NCBI RefSeq assembly: GCF_011634835.1
Contig: NZ_SIRP01000001.1
Span: 2,785,511 to 2,849,510, forward strand
DNA: 64,000 nucleotides
DNA from: Isoptericola sp. BMS4
Lineage (GTDB): Bacteria > Actinomycetota > Actinomycetes > Actinomycetales > Cellulomonadaceae
Direction: 5' to 3'
Each line of letters starts with the position of its first letter. Within the stretch, counting starts at the first letter, position 1. The position numbers and the translations under genes are program-made. Shown here piece after piece: positions 9,162 through 16,367 of the stretch. The notes under the pieces are model-generated. The model was given only the letters and a program-made list of their open reading frames with translations. It was not told the DNA's origin and did not search any database.

Positions 9162-12100
9162 GTGACGACCACGCTCGACCTCGACGCCGCGAACGCCCGC
9201 TCCGCCGCCCTGCTGGATGCTCTGCGCACCCGGGTGGTCGTGGCCGACGGCGCCATGGGCACGATGATCCAGGCCGCCGACCCGACGCTGGACGACTACC
9301 AGCAGCTCGAGGGCTGCAACGAGATCCTCAACGTCACCCGCCCGGACATCATCCGCGGCGTGCACGACGGTTTCCTCGAGGTCGGCGTGGACGCGATCGA
9401 GTCGAACACGTTCGGCGCGAACTGGTCGAACCTGTCGGACTACGGCATCGACGACCGCATCCGCGAGCTCGCCCGCGTCGGCGCGGAGCTGGCCCGCGAG
9501 CGCGCCGACGTCTACGCGACGCCCGACCACCCACGCTGGGTGCTGGGCTCGATGGGTCCGGGCACCAAGCTGCCCTCGCTGGGGCACACCACGTACGAGC
9601 ACCTGCGCGACACGTTCGCCGAGCAGGCCGCCGGGCTGCTGGAGGGCGGCGCGGACGCGATCCTGGTCGAGACCAGCCAGGACCTGCTGCAGACCAAGGC
9701 CGCCGTGACGGGCGCGCACGAGGCCATGTCCGCCGTCGGGCGCCGGGTGCCGGTCATCGCCTCGGTGACGGTCGAGACCACCGGGACCATGCTCATGGGC
9801 TCGGAGATCGGGGCGGCGCTCACCGCGCTGCAGGCCGTCGGTGTGGACGTGATCGGCCTGAACTGCGCCACCGGGCCGGACCAGATGAGCGAGCACCTGC
9901 GCTACCTCGCCAAGCACGCCGAGATGCCGGTGTCGTGCATGCCGAACGCCGGCCTGCCCGAGCTGGGCCCGCACGGCGCCGTCTACCCGCTGACCCCGGA
10001 CGAGCTGGCCGCGGCGCACAGCCAGTTCGTCGACGAGTTCGGCCTCGGGATGGTGGGCGGCTGCTGCGGCACGACGCCGGAGCACCTGGCGCGCGTCGTC
10101 GACGCGGTGCGCGGTCGCCCGCTGCCGGAGCGCGAGGTGGAGCGCACCAGCGGTGTCGCGTCGCTGTACTCGCACACGGACCTGTCCCAGGACGCCTCGT
10201 ACCTGGCGATTGGCGAGCGCACCAACGCCAACGGCTCCAAGGCGTTCCGCGAGGCGCTGCTGGAGGGCCGCTGGGACGACATCGTCGACATCGCCCGCGA
10301 CCAGACGCGGCACGGCGCCCACCTGCTCGACGTGTGCGTCGACTACGTGGGGCGCGACGGCGTCGCGGACGTGCGGGAGGTCGTCTCGCGGCTGGCGAGC
10401 GCCTCGACGCTGCCGCTGGTCATCGACTCCACCGAGCCGGAGGTGATCCGCGCCGGCCTGGAGCTGGTGGGCGGGCGCGCCGTGGTGAACTCGGTGAACT
10501 TCGAGGACTCCGACGGACCCGGGTCGCGGTTCCAGCGGATCATGCCGGCCGTGCGCGAGCACGGTGCCGCCGTCGTCGCCCTGACCATCGACGAGGAGGG
10601 CCAGGCCCGCACCACCGAGAAGAAGGTCGCGATCGCCTCGCGCCTCATCGACACCCTCACCGAGCAGTGGGGCATGCGGGTGGACGACATCATCGTCGAC
10701 GCCCTGACGTTCCCCATCGCGACCGGGCAGGAGGAGACGCGGCGCGACGCCATCGAGACCATCGAGGCGATCCGCGAGATCAACCGGCTCTACCCCGGCG
10801 TGCACACCACGCTCGGCGTCTCGAACGTGTCGTTCGGTCTCAACGCGGCCGCGCGCACGGTGCTGAACTCGGTGTTCCTGCACGAGGCCACGCAGGCCGG
10901 CCTGGACTCCGCCATCGTGCACGCCGCGAAGATCCTGCCGCGTACCGCCATCGACGACGAGCAGTGGCAGGCCGCCGAGGACCTCGTGTGGGACCGGCGA
11001 CAGTACGACGACGAGGGCAACCTGACCCACGACCCGCTGTCGCATCTGCTGGAGGTGTTCTCCGGCGTCGACGCCGCCGCGATGCGCGACCAGCGGGCCG
11101 CCGAGCTCGCCGCGCTGCCCGTGGGCGAACGTCTGGAGCGCCGCATCATCGACGGCGCGCGCAAGGGTCTCGAGGACGACCTGGACACGGCGCTGGCCGA
11201 CGGCATGAAGGCCCTCGACATCGTCAACACCCACCTGCTGGGCGGGATGAAGGTCGTCGGCGAGTTGTTCGGGTCGGGGCAGATGCAGCTGCCGTTCGTG
11301 CTCCAGTCCGCCGAGGTCATGAAGACGGCCGTGGCGCTGCTCGAGCCGCACATGGAGAAGGTCGAGGGCGCCGAGGAGCAGTCCAAGGGCGTCATCGTGC
11401 TGGCGACCGTGCGCGGCGACGTGCACGACATCGGCAAGAACCTCGTCGACATCATCCTGACGAACAACGGCTACACGGTGGTCAACATCGGCATCAAGCA
11501 GCCGATCTCGGCCATGATCGAGGCCGCCGAGGAGCACGGCGCCGACGTCATCGGCATGTCCGGGCTGCTGGTGAAGTCGACCGTGGTGATGAAGGAGAAC
11601 CTCGAGGAGCTGACGTCCCGCGGCCTCGACGGGCGCTGGCCGGTCCTGCTCGGCGGCGCGGCGCTGACCCGCACGTTCGTCGAGGACGACCTCGCCTCGC
11701 AGTTCCCGGGGACGGTGCGGTACGCCCGCGACGCCTTCGAGGGGCTACGCCTCATGGAGCCGCTGGTCGCGATCGCGCGCGGCGCGGACCCGGAGGCGGT
11801 GGGGCTGCCGGCGCTGCGCAAGCGCCGCCACAACGTGGTCACCGTCGACGAGACCGCGCCGGAGGACACGCCCGAGCGGTCCGACGTCGCCACGGACAAC
11901 GAGGTGCCCGCTCCCCCGTTCTGGGGCACGCGCGTGGTCAAGGGCATCCAGCTCGCCGACTACGCCGCGTTCCTCGACGAGCGCGCCACGTTCATGGGCC
12001 AGTGGGGCCTCAAGCCCGGTCGCGGCGAGGGTGGTGCGTCGTACGAGGAGCTGGTCGAGACCGAAGGCCGGCCGCGCCTCGCCCAGTGGCTGGAGCAGAT

Positions 12101-12758
12101 CCGGACCGACTCGATCATGGACCCGACCGTCGTCTACGGGTACTTCCCCGTGTGGTCGGAGGGCGACGACATCGTGGTCGCGCACCACGGCCCGGGGCTG
12201 GGCGGCATCGGGGCGCCTGACGGCGGATCCGGCGGCGAGCCCGGGACGGAGCGGCTGCGGTTCACGTTCCCGCGGCAGAAGCGCGACCGTCACCTGTGCC
12301 TGGCCGACTTCATCCGCCCGAAGTCGTGGGTCGAGGAGACCGGCCGCTACGACGTGCTGCCGATCCAGCTCGCCACCGTGGGCGAGCCCGTCTCCGCGTA
12401 CACGGCGAAGCTGTTCGAGGCGAACAAGTACCGCGAGTACATGGAGCTGCACGGGCTGTCCGTGCAGCTCACCGAGGCGCTGGCCGAGTTCTGGCACTCC
12501 CGCGTGCGCGACGAGCTGGGGTTCGGCGACGAGGACCCCGCCGATGTCGAGGGCATGTTCAAGCTGGAGTACCGCGGGGCCCGCATGTCGCTGGGCTACC
12601 CCGCCTGCCCCGACATGGAGGATCGCCGCAAGGTCGTCGACCTGTTGCGCCCCGAGCGCGTCGGCGTGACGCTCTCCGACGAGCTGCAGCTCCACCCGGA
12701 GCAGTCCACCGACGCGTTCGTGCTGCATCACCCCGAGGCCAAGTACTACAGCGTTTGA
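9162..12758 (+). CDS. metH: Cobalamin-dependent methionine synthase
   Basis: Full-length at 1198 residues. It transfers the methyl group of 5-methyltetrahydrofolate to homocysteine through B12. All modules are present in order: a homocysteine domain with zinc ligands C235 (GLNCATGP) and C301-C302 (GGCCGTTPEH); a pterin domain beginning near GERTNANGSKAF; the cap and B12 domain with the cobalt-ligand histidine H755 in DVHDIGKN; and the C-terminal activation domain near YGYFPVWSEGDD and YPACPDMEDR. The GTG start is supported by a leaderless -10 element. It is monocistronic. The cell must obtain B12, which fits the possible uptake pair at 21446-22476. Confidence 0.97.
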   Translation: MTTTLDLDAANARSAALLDALRTRVVVADGAMGTMIQAADPTLDDYQQLEGCNEILNVTRPDIIRGVHDGFLEVGVDAIESNTFGANWSNLSDYGIDDRIRELARVGAELARERADVYATPDHPRWVLGSMGPGTKLPSLGHTTYEHLRDTFAEQAAGLLEGGADAILVETSQDLLQTKAAVTGAHEAMSAVGRRVPVIASVTVETTGTMLMGSEIGAALTALQAVGVDVIGLNCATGPDQMSEHLRYLAKHAEMPVSCMPNAGLPELGPHGAVYPLTPDELAAAHSQFVDEFGLGMVGGCCGTTPEHLARVVDAVRGRPLPEREVERTSGVASLYSHTDLSQDASYLAIGERTNANGSKAFREALLEGRWDDIVDIARDQTRHGAHLLDVCVDYVGRDGVADVREVVSRLASASTLPLVIDSTEPEVIRAGLELVGGRAVVNSVNFEDSDGPGSRFQRIMPAVREHGAAVVALTIDEEGQARTTEKKVAIASRLIDTLTEQWGMRVDDIIVDALTFPIATGQEETRRDAIETIEAIREINRLYPGVHTTLGVSNVSFGLNAAARTVLNSVFLHEATQAGLDSAIVHAAKILPRTAIDDEQWQAAEDLVWDRRQYDDEGNLTHDPLSHLLEVFSGVDAAAMRDQRAAELAALPVGERLERRIIDGARKGLEDDLDTALADGMKALDIVNTHLLGGMKVVGELFGSGQMQLPFVLQSAEVMKTAVALLEPHMEKVEGAEEQSKGVIVLATVRGDVHDIGKNLVDIILTNNGYTVVNIGIKQPISAMIEAAEEHGADVIGMSGLLVKSTVVMKENLEELTSRGLDGRWPVLLGGAALTRTFVEDDLASQFPGTVRYARDAFEGLRLMEPLVAIARGADPEAVGLPALRKRRHNVVTVDETAPEDTPERSDVATDNEVPAPPFWGTRVVKGIQLADYAAFLDERATFMGQWGLKPGRGEGGASYEELVETEGRPRLAQWLEQIRTDSIMDPTVVYGYFPVWSEGDDIVVAHHGPGLGGIGAPDGGSGGEPGTERLRFTFPRQKRDRHLCLADFIRPKSWVEETGRYDVLPIQLATVGEPVSAYTAKLFEANKYREYMELHGLSVQLTEALAEFWHSRVRDELGFGDEDPADVEGMFKLEYRGARMSLGYPACPDMEDRRKVVDLLRPERVGVTLSDELQLHPEQSTDAFVLHHPEAKYYSV

Positions 12759-12936
12759 CGCCGCTCCTGCTGAAATGAGGGAGATCCTCTCGAAGCCATT
12801 CGAAAGCATGCAGCATTTGAGTTGCCAGCTCTGCCATGATCGAGGTGCTGGTCGCCCGGCGCGGCGAACGCGGGCGCGACGCCCGGGCCGCCGTCCTCCA
12901 CGAGCTCGGCTCGGCGATCGAGGAATAGGCACACTC
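12759..12936. other. Non-coding gap with AT-rich stretch and possible gene fragment
   Basis: Bases about 12775-12840 are clearly less GC-rich than the neighbours. A 30-codon frame from ATG 12837 to TAG 12926-12928 has very high GC at third positions and looks like the end of a lost gene, but I cannot name it. It borders the toxin-antitoxin pair, so it may mark an insertion or deletion scar. Confidence 0.4.
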
Positions 12937-13341
12937 CTACTCGGCGGGATCGACGACGGTCAGCCCGAGGCCGACGGCGACCTCCTTCATGCGGAGGTCG
13001 TGCGTCACCACGGCGATACCGTCGGGCGCGAGCAAGGTGGCCGTTCCGAGGTGGATGGCGTCCAGCGAGCGCAGGTGCTGCCCAGTGCTGATCGTCGAGG
13101 CGGCGCGCACCACGTCGTCGTCGATGTCGATCAACCACAGCGCAGACAGCACCGGCACGCTCAGCGCCAGCGAGAACCGTTCACGTTGGAGGACCCGAGA
13201 CATCTCCACCTGCAGAAGCTTGGACGAGAAGATCTCCTCACCCGCGTTCCGCGCTGCTGTCCACCAGGCGCGCACCGCCGCGCTGCCCGGGTCGTCCAGG
13301 ATCATGCGGAGCGCGATCGACGAGTCGATGTACGCCACCAC
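12937..13341 (-). CDS. PIN-domain ribonuclease toxin (VapC-like)
   Basis: A 134-residue PIN domain. The acidic metal-binding residues are visible: Asp in VAYIDSSIAL near the N-terminus, Glu in LLQVEMSRV, and Asp in RSLDAIHLGTA and VVTHDLRM. VapC toxins cut specific RNAs such as tRNAs and are held inactive by their antitoxin. The GTG at 13341 (or 13338) lies one base after the stop of the antitoxin gene, so the two are co-transcribed and probably coupled. GC content and codon use are lower than in the surrounding genes, which suggests recent acquisition. Confidence 0.85.
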   Translation of the reverse strand: MVAYIDSSIALRMILDDPGSAAVRAWWTAARNAGEEIFSSKLLQVEMSRVLQRERFSLALSVPVLSALWLIDIDDDVVRAASTISTGQHLRSLDAIHLGTATLLAPDGIAVVTHDLRMKEVAVGLGLTVVDPAE

Positions 13342-13342
13342 G

Positions 13343-13615
13343 TCAGTGGTCGCCCTTCGACTCGTCGATGAGCTGGTCCAACGAGAGGCCGGACCGAGCC
13401 GCGACAAGGTCCGGAAGGGGCGTATCAGGCGCCGACGGCGGAGTGATCCGTCCCTCGGCCTTCTTGCGCTCCAGCCACGTCGCCTGATCCGTGGCGGGCA
13501 CGAGGCGTGCCACCACACGCCCGTGCATCGAGATCTCCACCTGCTCACCCTCCTGCACCTCGCGGAGCACCCGGGAGGTCTGCTGGTTGAGCTCGGTGAT
13601 GCTGATCGCTCGCAT
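13343..13615 (-). CDS. Phd/YefM-type antitoxin (VapB role)
   Basis: A 90-residue protein. The N-terminus (RAISITELNQQTSRVLREV) is the Phd/YefM DNA-binding fold, followed by a strand pair (VEISMHGRVVARLVP) and a flexible, Pro- and Asp-rich tail that would wrap the toxin. It is the first gene of the pair and probably represses its own promoter through the palindrome at 13636-13650. The start is ATG 13615. Confidence 0.85.
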   Translation of the reverse strand: MRAISITELNQQTSRVLREVQEGEQVEISMHGRVVARLVPATDQATWLERKKAEGRITPPSAPDTPLPDLVAARSGLSLDQLIDESKGDH

Positions 13616-13631
13616 GAGTACAGCGTCCCAC

Positions 13632-13650
13632 AGAATAGAAGATGCTTCTA
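13632..13650 (-). promoter_or_regulatory. Toxin-antitoxin promoter with overlapping palindrome
   Basis: Reading leftward, TAGAAG and CTTCTA pair around CAT (13650-13636). The second arm runs into a TATTCT -10 hexamer (13637-13632), 16 bases before the antitoxin ATG. Overlap of operator and -10 fits autorepression, as is typical for Phd/VapB families. Confidence 0.55.
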
Positions 13651-13816
13651 GCGATCGTCCCCGGGCAGCAGCCCGAGGTAGCGCGACACTGCCTTCTCGA
13701 CCCCAGATGCCGCCGTGCGGCCGCGACCGCCGGGCGGGCCGTGGGCCGCGTAGCCTTCCACGTGCTGCGACAGATGCCCTGCGCTACGTTGCTGGCACGT
13801 CGACCCGGAGGTCCCG

Positions 13817-14329
13817 ATGCCGCTCCTCCCCCCGCCCCCCGCCGGTTGGTCCCGCTACATCCTCAAGAGCAGGTTCGGCATGGGACGCGACTTCGCCGTC
13901 CTCGCCCCGGACACCGAGGAACAGGTGTGGTTCGTGGACGGCAAGGTGGGCATGCGGCCGAAGGCCGACGTCCAGGACGCCGCCGGGAACGTCGTCTACA
14001 CCGTCACCGGCAAGATGTTCGGCATCCCCAAGCAGATGACGATCGCCACCGCCGACGGCACCGAGGTCGCCTCCCTGCGGGCCAAGGCCTTCTCCATGAT
14101 CAAGGACAAGATGACCATGGAGGTCCCGGGCGGCGAGCCCTGGGGCCTCGAGGGGTCCTTCATCGAGAAGAACTACTCCGTCAGCGCGGGCGATCGGCAC
14201 GTGGTCCAGATCACCCAGAAGTGGGTGACCATCCGCGACTCGTACACCCTCGACGTCGCCGACGGCATCGACGTCGGCCTGGCACTGGCCGTGGTCTGGG
14301 CGGTCGACCGCTGGGTCGAACGCGACTGA
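13817..14329 (+). CDS. LURP-one-related (tubby-like) family protein
   Basis: A 170-residue protein. The sequence FAVLAPDTEEQVWFVDGK followed by repeated beta strands (GNVVYTVTGKMFGIPKQM, IKDKMTMEVPGG) matches the LOR/DUF567 fold related to tubby and phospholipid scramblase. Bacterial members have no settled function; membrane or lipid association is often proposed. GGAGG at about 13806-13810 precedes ATG 13817. It may be a resident gene of the zone rather than cargo, since its GC bias matches the neighbours. Confidence 0.75.
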   Translation: MPLLPPPPAGWSRYILKSRFGMGRDFAVLAPDTEEQVWFVDGKVGMRPKADVQDAAGNVVYTVTGKMFGIPKQMTIATADGTEVASLRAKAFSMIKDKMTMEVPGGEPWGLEGSFIEKNYSVSAGDRHVVQITQKWVTIRDSYTLDVADGIDVGLALAVVWAVDRWVERD

Positions 14330-14339
14330 GCGGCCTTCC

Positions 14340-14480
14340 GTGAGCCGGCTCGGGCGGACGGCGCGCCGCATTCCGTTCACCCTGGGCGTGGTCGCGACCA
14401 TGCTCGTCCTGGGCCTGGTTCAGCGCTTCGTCGTCATCGGCATCGCGCGAGTGATCCTGACCATCCCGTTCCTGATCACC
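14340..14480 (+). pseudogene. Possible truncated membrane-protein gene
   Basis: From GTG 14340 about 45 codons have strong GC bias at the third position and encode two hydrophobic stretches (TLGVVATMLVLGLV, VVIGIARVILTIPFLIT). Near 14480 the base pattern changes at the edge of the DUF4143 gene, and the frame then continues only as antisense noise. I do not recognise the protein. A small intact membrane protein is not excluded. Confidence 0.3.
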
Positions 14481-14513
14481 AAGAATCGACCCGTGTCCTG
14501 CACAAACGCCGGC

Positions 14514-15764
14514 TCACGCGCCGAGCAGTGCGGCGGGGACGACCGCGATGCCGTCACGGCGCACATAGGCGTCACTGCCTGCCGTGACGACGACTCCCCC
14601 GAGACACTTCTCACCCAGCTGGTCGCGGAACCAGTTCAGGTGCCGGACATCTCGGTCGGTCGGATGGGTCGCGAGCTTGATCTCGATCGCGAGAACCGCC
14701 CCGTCCCGACGCTCGACGACCAGGTCCACCTCGTGCCTAGCGTCCTGCGTGCGCAGGTGGAAGGCCTGCGCGCGCGACGCTTCCGCGTAGGTCCGGATGC
14801 TCATCGTGACCAGGTGCTCGAAGAGCAGGCCGAGCAGCTGCGCGTCGTCGCCTCGAAGCAGCGAATCCGCCGTCGCACCGAGCAGCCTGGCCGCCAGCGC
14901 CGGGTCGGCCAGCTGGTGCTTCGGAGCCATCGCCAACCGCTGGAAGTGGTTCTTGCCCATGGTCCAGGGTTCGACCGGGTCGAGGAGCCAGAGTCCCGAC
15001 AGGGCGTCGCGGTACGTGATCGTCGTCGTCTTCGCCGGCTTGTCGTTCTGGCCAGGTGTGGCTGCGGCGAGGATCGCGTTGTAGGCCGTCGTGGTCGAGG
15101 TCGCAGCCGCATAGGCAGCAAGCCATCCCTTGAGGGTCTCGGGTCGACGGACCGGATAGCCCTGCTCGGGGAACTCGCGCTGGACGATGTTGTCCACGTA
15201 GGCGTCGAGCAGTTCCTCACGGATGTCCTCCGGCTCGTCCCGGATCCCCGGGAACCCGCCGGCGACGATCTCCCGGACGTAGTCGGACAGCGCCAGATCC
15301 GTGGAGCCGGAGGCGTCCACCACGCTACCGAGCAGGCTCGCCAGGCTGACTGTCGGCTCCTCGATCGCTCGCTCCGCGAGGCTGAGGGGGCGTAGCCGGA
15401 AGGGCACGATGCGCCCCGCACCGGAGTGCACGGTGGCGCCGCGCGGTGCCGAGCTCCCCGCCAGGATCAGGCGGCCTCGTGGCGCTCCCCCATCGACCGC
15501 GTGTCGCACGACGTCCCACGACTCCGGCCAGCGCTGCCACTCGTCGATGAGGATCGGTCCGTCGGCCTCCGACAGCATCTGGTCGGGGGCGACGGCGAAG
15601 CGGGTGCGCGTCGCATCACGGTCGAGAGAGATGATCGTCGCGGCTCGGCGGGAGGCGGTCGCCGTCTTGCCCACGCCTTTGGGGCCGTGGATCGAGATCG
15701 CACGTAGCTGGGGCTGCAGCTCGTCGAGTCGGTCGTCGACGATCCGTCGCTGGTATGCCACCAT
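14514..15764 (-). CDS. AAA-type ATPase with DUF4143 domain
   Basis: A 416-residue protein. Walker A is GPKGVGKT near residue 30, and Walker B is ILIDEWQRWPE. The C-terminal DUF4143 half ends in a nuclease-like element: EVDLV, then about ten residues, then EIK, which resembles the PD-(D/E)XK core. The family (COG1373) is common, often mobile, and has no firm biological role. Base composition is somewhat lower in GC than the flanks. The start is ATG 15764, 6 bases after a TAGCGT hexamer. Apparent gene fragments on both sides suggest that it was inserted. Confidence 0.8.
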   Translation of the reverse strand: MVAYQRRIVDDRLDELQPQLRAISIHGPKGVGKTATASRRAATIISLDRDATRTRFAVAPDQMLSEADGPILIDEWQRWPESWDVVRHAVDGGAPRGRLILAGSSAPRGATVHSGAGRIVPFRLRPLSLAERAIEEPTVSLASLLGSVVDASGSTDLALSDYVREIVAGGFPGIRDEPEDIREELLDAYVDNIVQREFPEQGYPVRRPETLKGWLAAYAAATSTTTAYNAILAAATPGQNDKPAKTTTITYRDALSGLWLLDPVEPWTMGKNHFQRLAMAPKHQLADPALAARLLGATADSLLRGDDAQLLGLLFEHLVTMSIRTYAEASRAQAFHLRTQDARHEVDLVVERRDGAVLAIEIKLATHPTDRDVRHLNWFRDQLGEKCLGGVVVTAGSDAYVRRDGIAVVPAALLGA

Positions 15765-15768
15765 GCAG

Positions 15769-15801
15769 CTACGCTACCGAATCCACCTTCTCTACGCTAC
15801 C
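15769..15801 (-). promoter_or_regulatory. Promoter with duplicated 10-base repeat before the DUF4143 gene
   Basis: The sequence GGTAGCGTAG (minus strand) occurs at 15778-15769 and again at 15801-15792, 23 bases apart. The inner copy contains TAGCGT (15776-15771) 6 bases before the ATG. The outer copy may be a second -10 element or a protein-binding half-site. Confidence 0.5.
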
Positions 15802-15811
15802 TTTCACACGC

Positions 15812-15886
15812 CTTCTGGGCGACCTTCTCCACGACGCCACCCACCTGATCAGCGCCGAAGACCACCGGGACACCGAATACCCGTGA
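15812..15886 (+). pseudogene. Possible orphan C-terminal coding fragment
   Basis: A frame of 24 codons ending in TGA at 15884-15886 has high GC at third positions and reads as a plausible protein end (DLLHDATHLISAEDHRDTEYP shortened: DLLHDATHLISAEDH). It has no start and follows the DUF4143 promoter. It could be the distal piece of the gene cut at about 14480, but I could not show homology between them. Confidence 0.25.
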
Positions 15887-15917
15887 CCTCGTTCAGGTCC
15901 CGCGGCACCATAGGTGC

Positions 15918-16364
15918 ATGCCCTCACCGACCCGCGACGGACTCGTCGTCGGCCCGTCCCTGACGATCCCCCGGGCCGAGTTGACCGAGCGGTTCTCGCG
16001 GTCCTCCGGCCCCGGCGGGCAGGGCGTGAACACCACCGACTCCCGGGTGGAGCTGTCCTGGGACGTCGGCCGCTCGGCGGTGCTGAGCCGCGTGCAGCGC
16101 GAGCGGATCGCCGCCCGGGCGGGTCATCGCCTGGTCGACGGCGTCCTGACGGTCACGGCGTCCGAGCACCGTGAGCAGCGGCGCAACCGGGACGCGGCAG
16201 CGCGTCGTCTGGCCGCGCTCGTCGCCGACGCCGTCGCACCGCCCGGACCCCGCCGTCGCGCGACGCGGCGCACCCGCGGGTCCCAGGAGCGGCGACTCAC
16301 GGCCAAGAAGCAGCGATCCGCGACCAAGCGGATGCGCTCGTCCCGGCCCTCGCGGGACGACTGA
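15918..16364 (+). CDS. arfB: Alternative ribosome-rescue factor ArfB (YaeJ-type)
   Basis: A 148-residue protein with the release-factor catalytic loop SSGPGGQGVNTTDSRVEL, including the GGQ tripeptide that hydrolyses peptidyl-tRNA. The C-terminus is a lysine/arginine-rich tail (RRLTAKKQRSATKRMRSS) of the kind that enters the empty mRNA channel of a stalled ribosome. There is no stop-codon recognition domain, which separates it from RF1/RF2. The stop lies 3 bases from the stop of the convergent VWA gene. A CACCAT hexamer 6 bases before the ATG may be its -10 element. Confidence 0.9.
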   Translation: MPSPTRDGLVVGPSLTIPRAELTERFSRSSGPGGQGVNTTDSRVELSWDVGRSAVLSRVQRERIAARAGHRLVDGVLTVTASEHREQRRNRDAAARRLAALVADAVAPPGPRRRATRRTRGSQERRLTAKKQRSATKRMRSSRPSRDD

Positions 16365-16367
16365 GCC

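Noticed and set aside
9051-11537. Long minus-strand frame opposite metH
   Set aside because: Composition is Val/Arg/His/Asp-rich noise mirrored from the conserved metH frame; it has no known domain.
14340-15395. 351-codon + frame as a complete gene
   Set aside because: Only the first 45 codons look coding; the rest is antisense to the well-supported DUF4143 ATPase.
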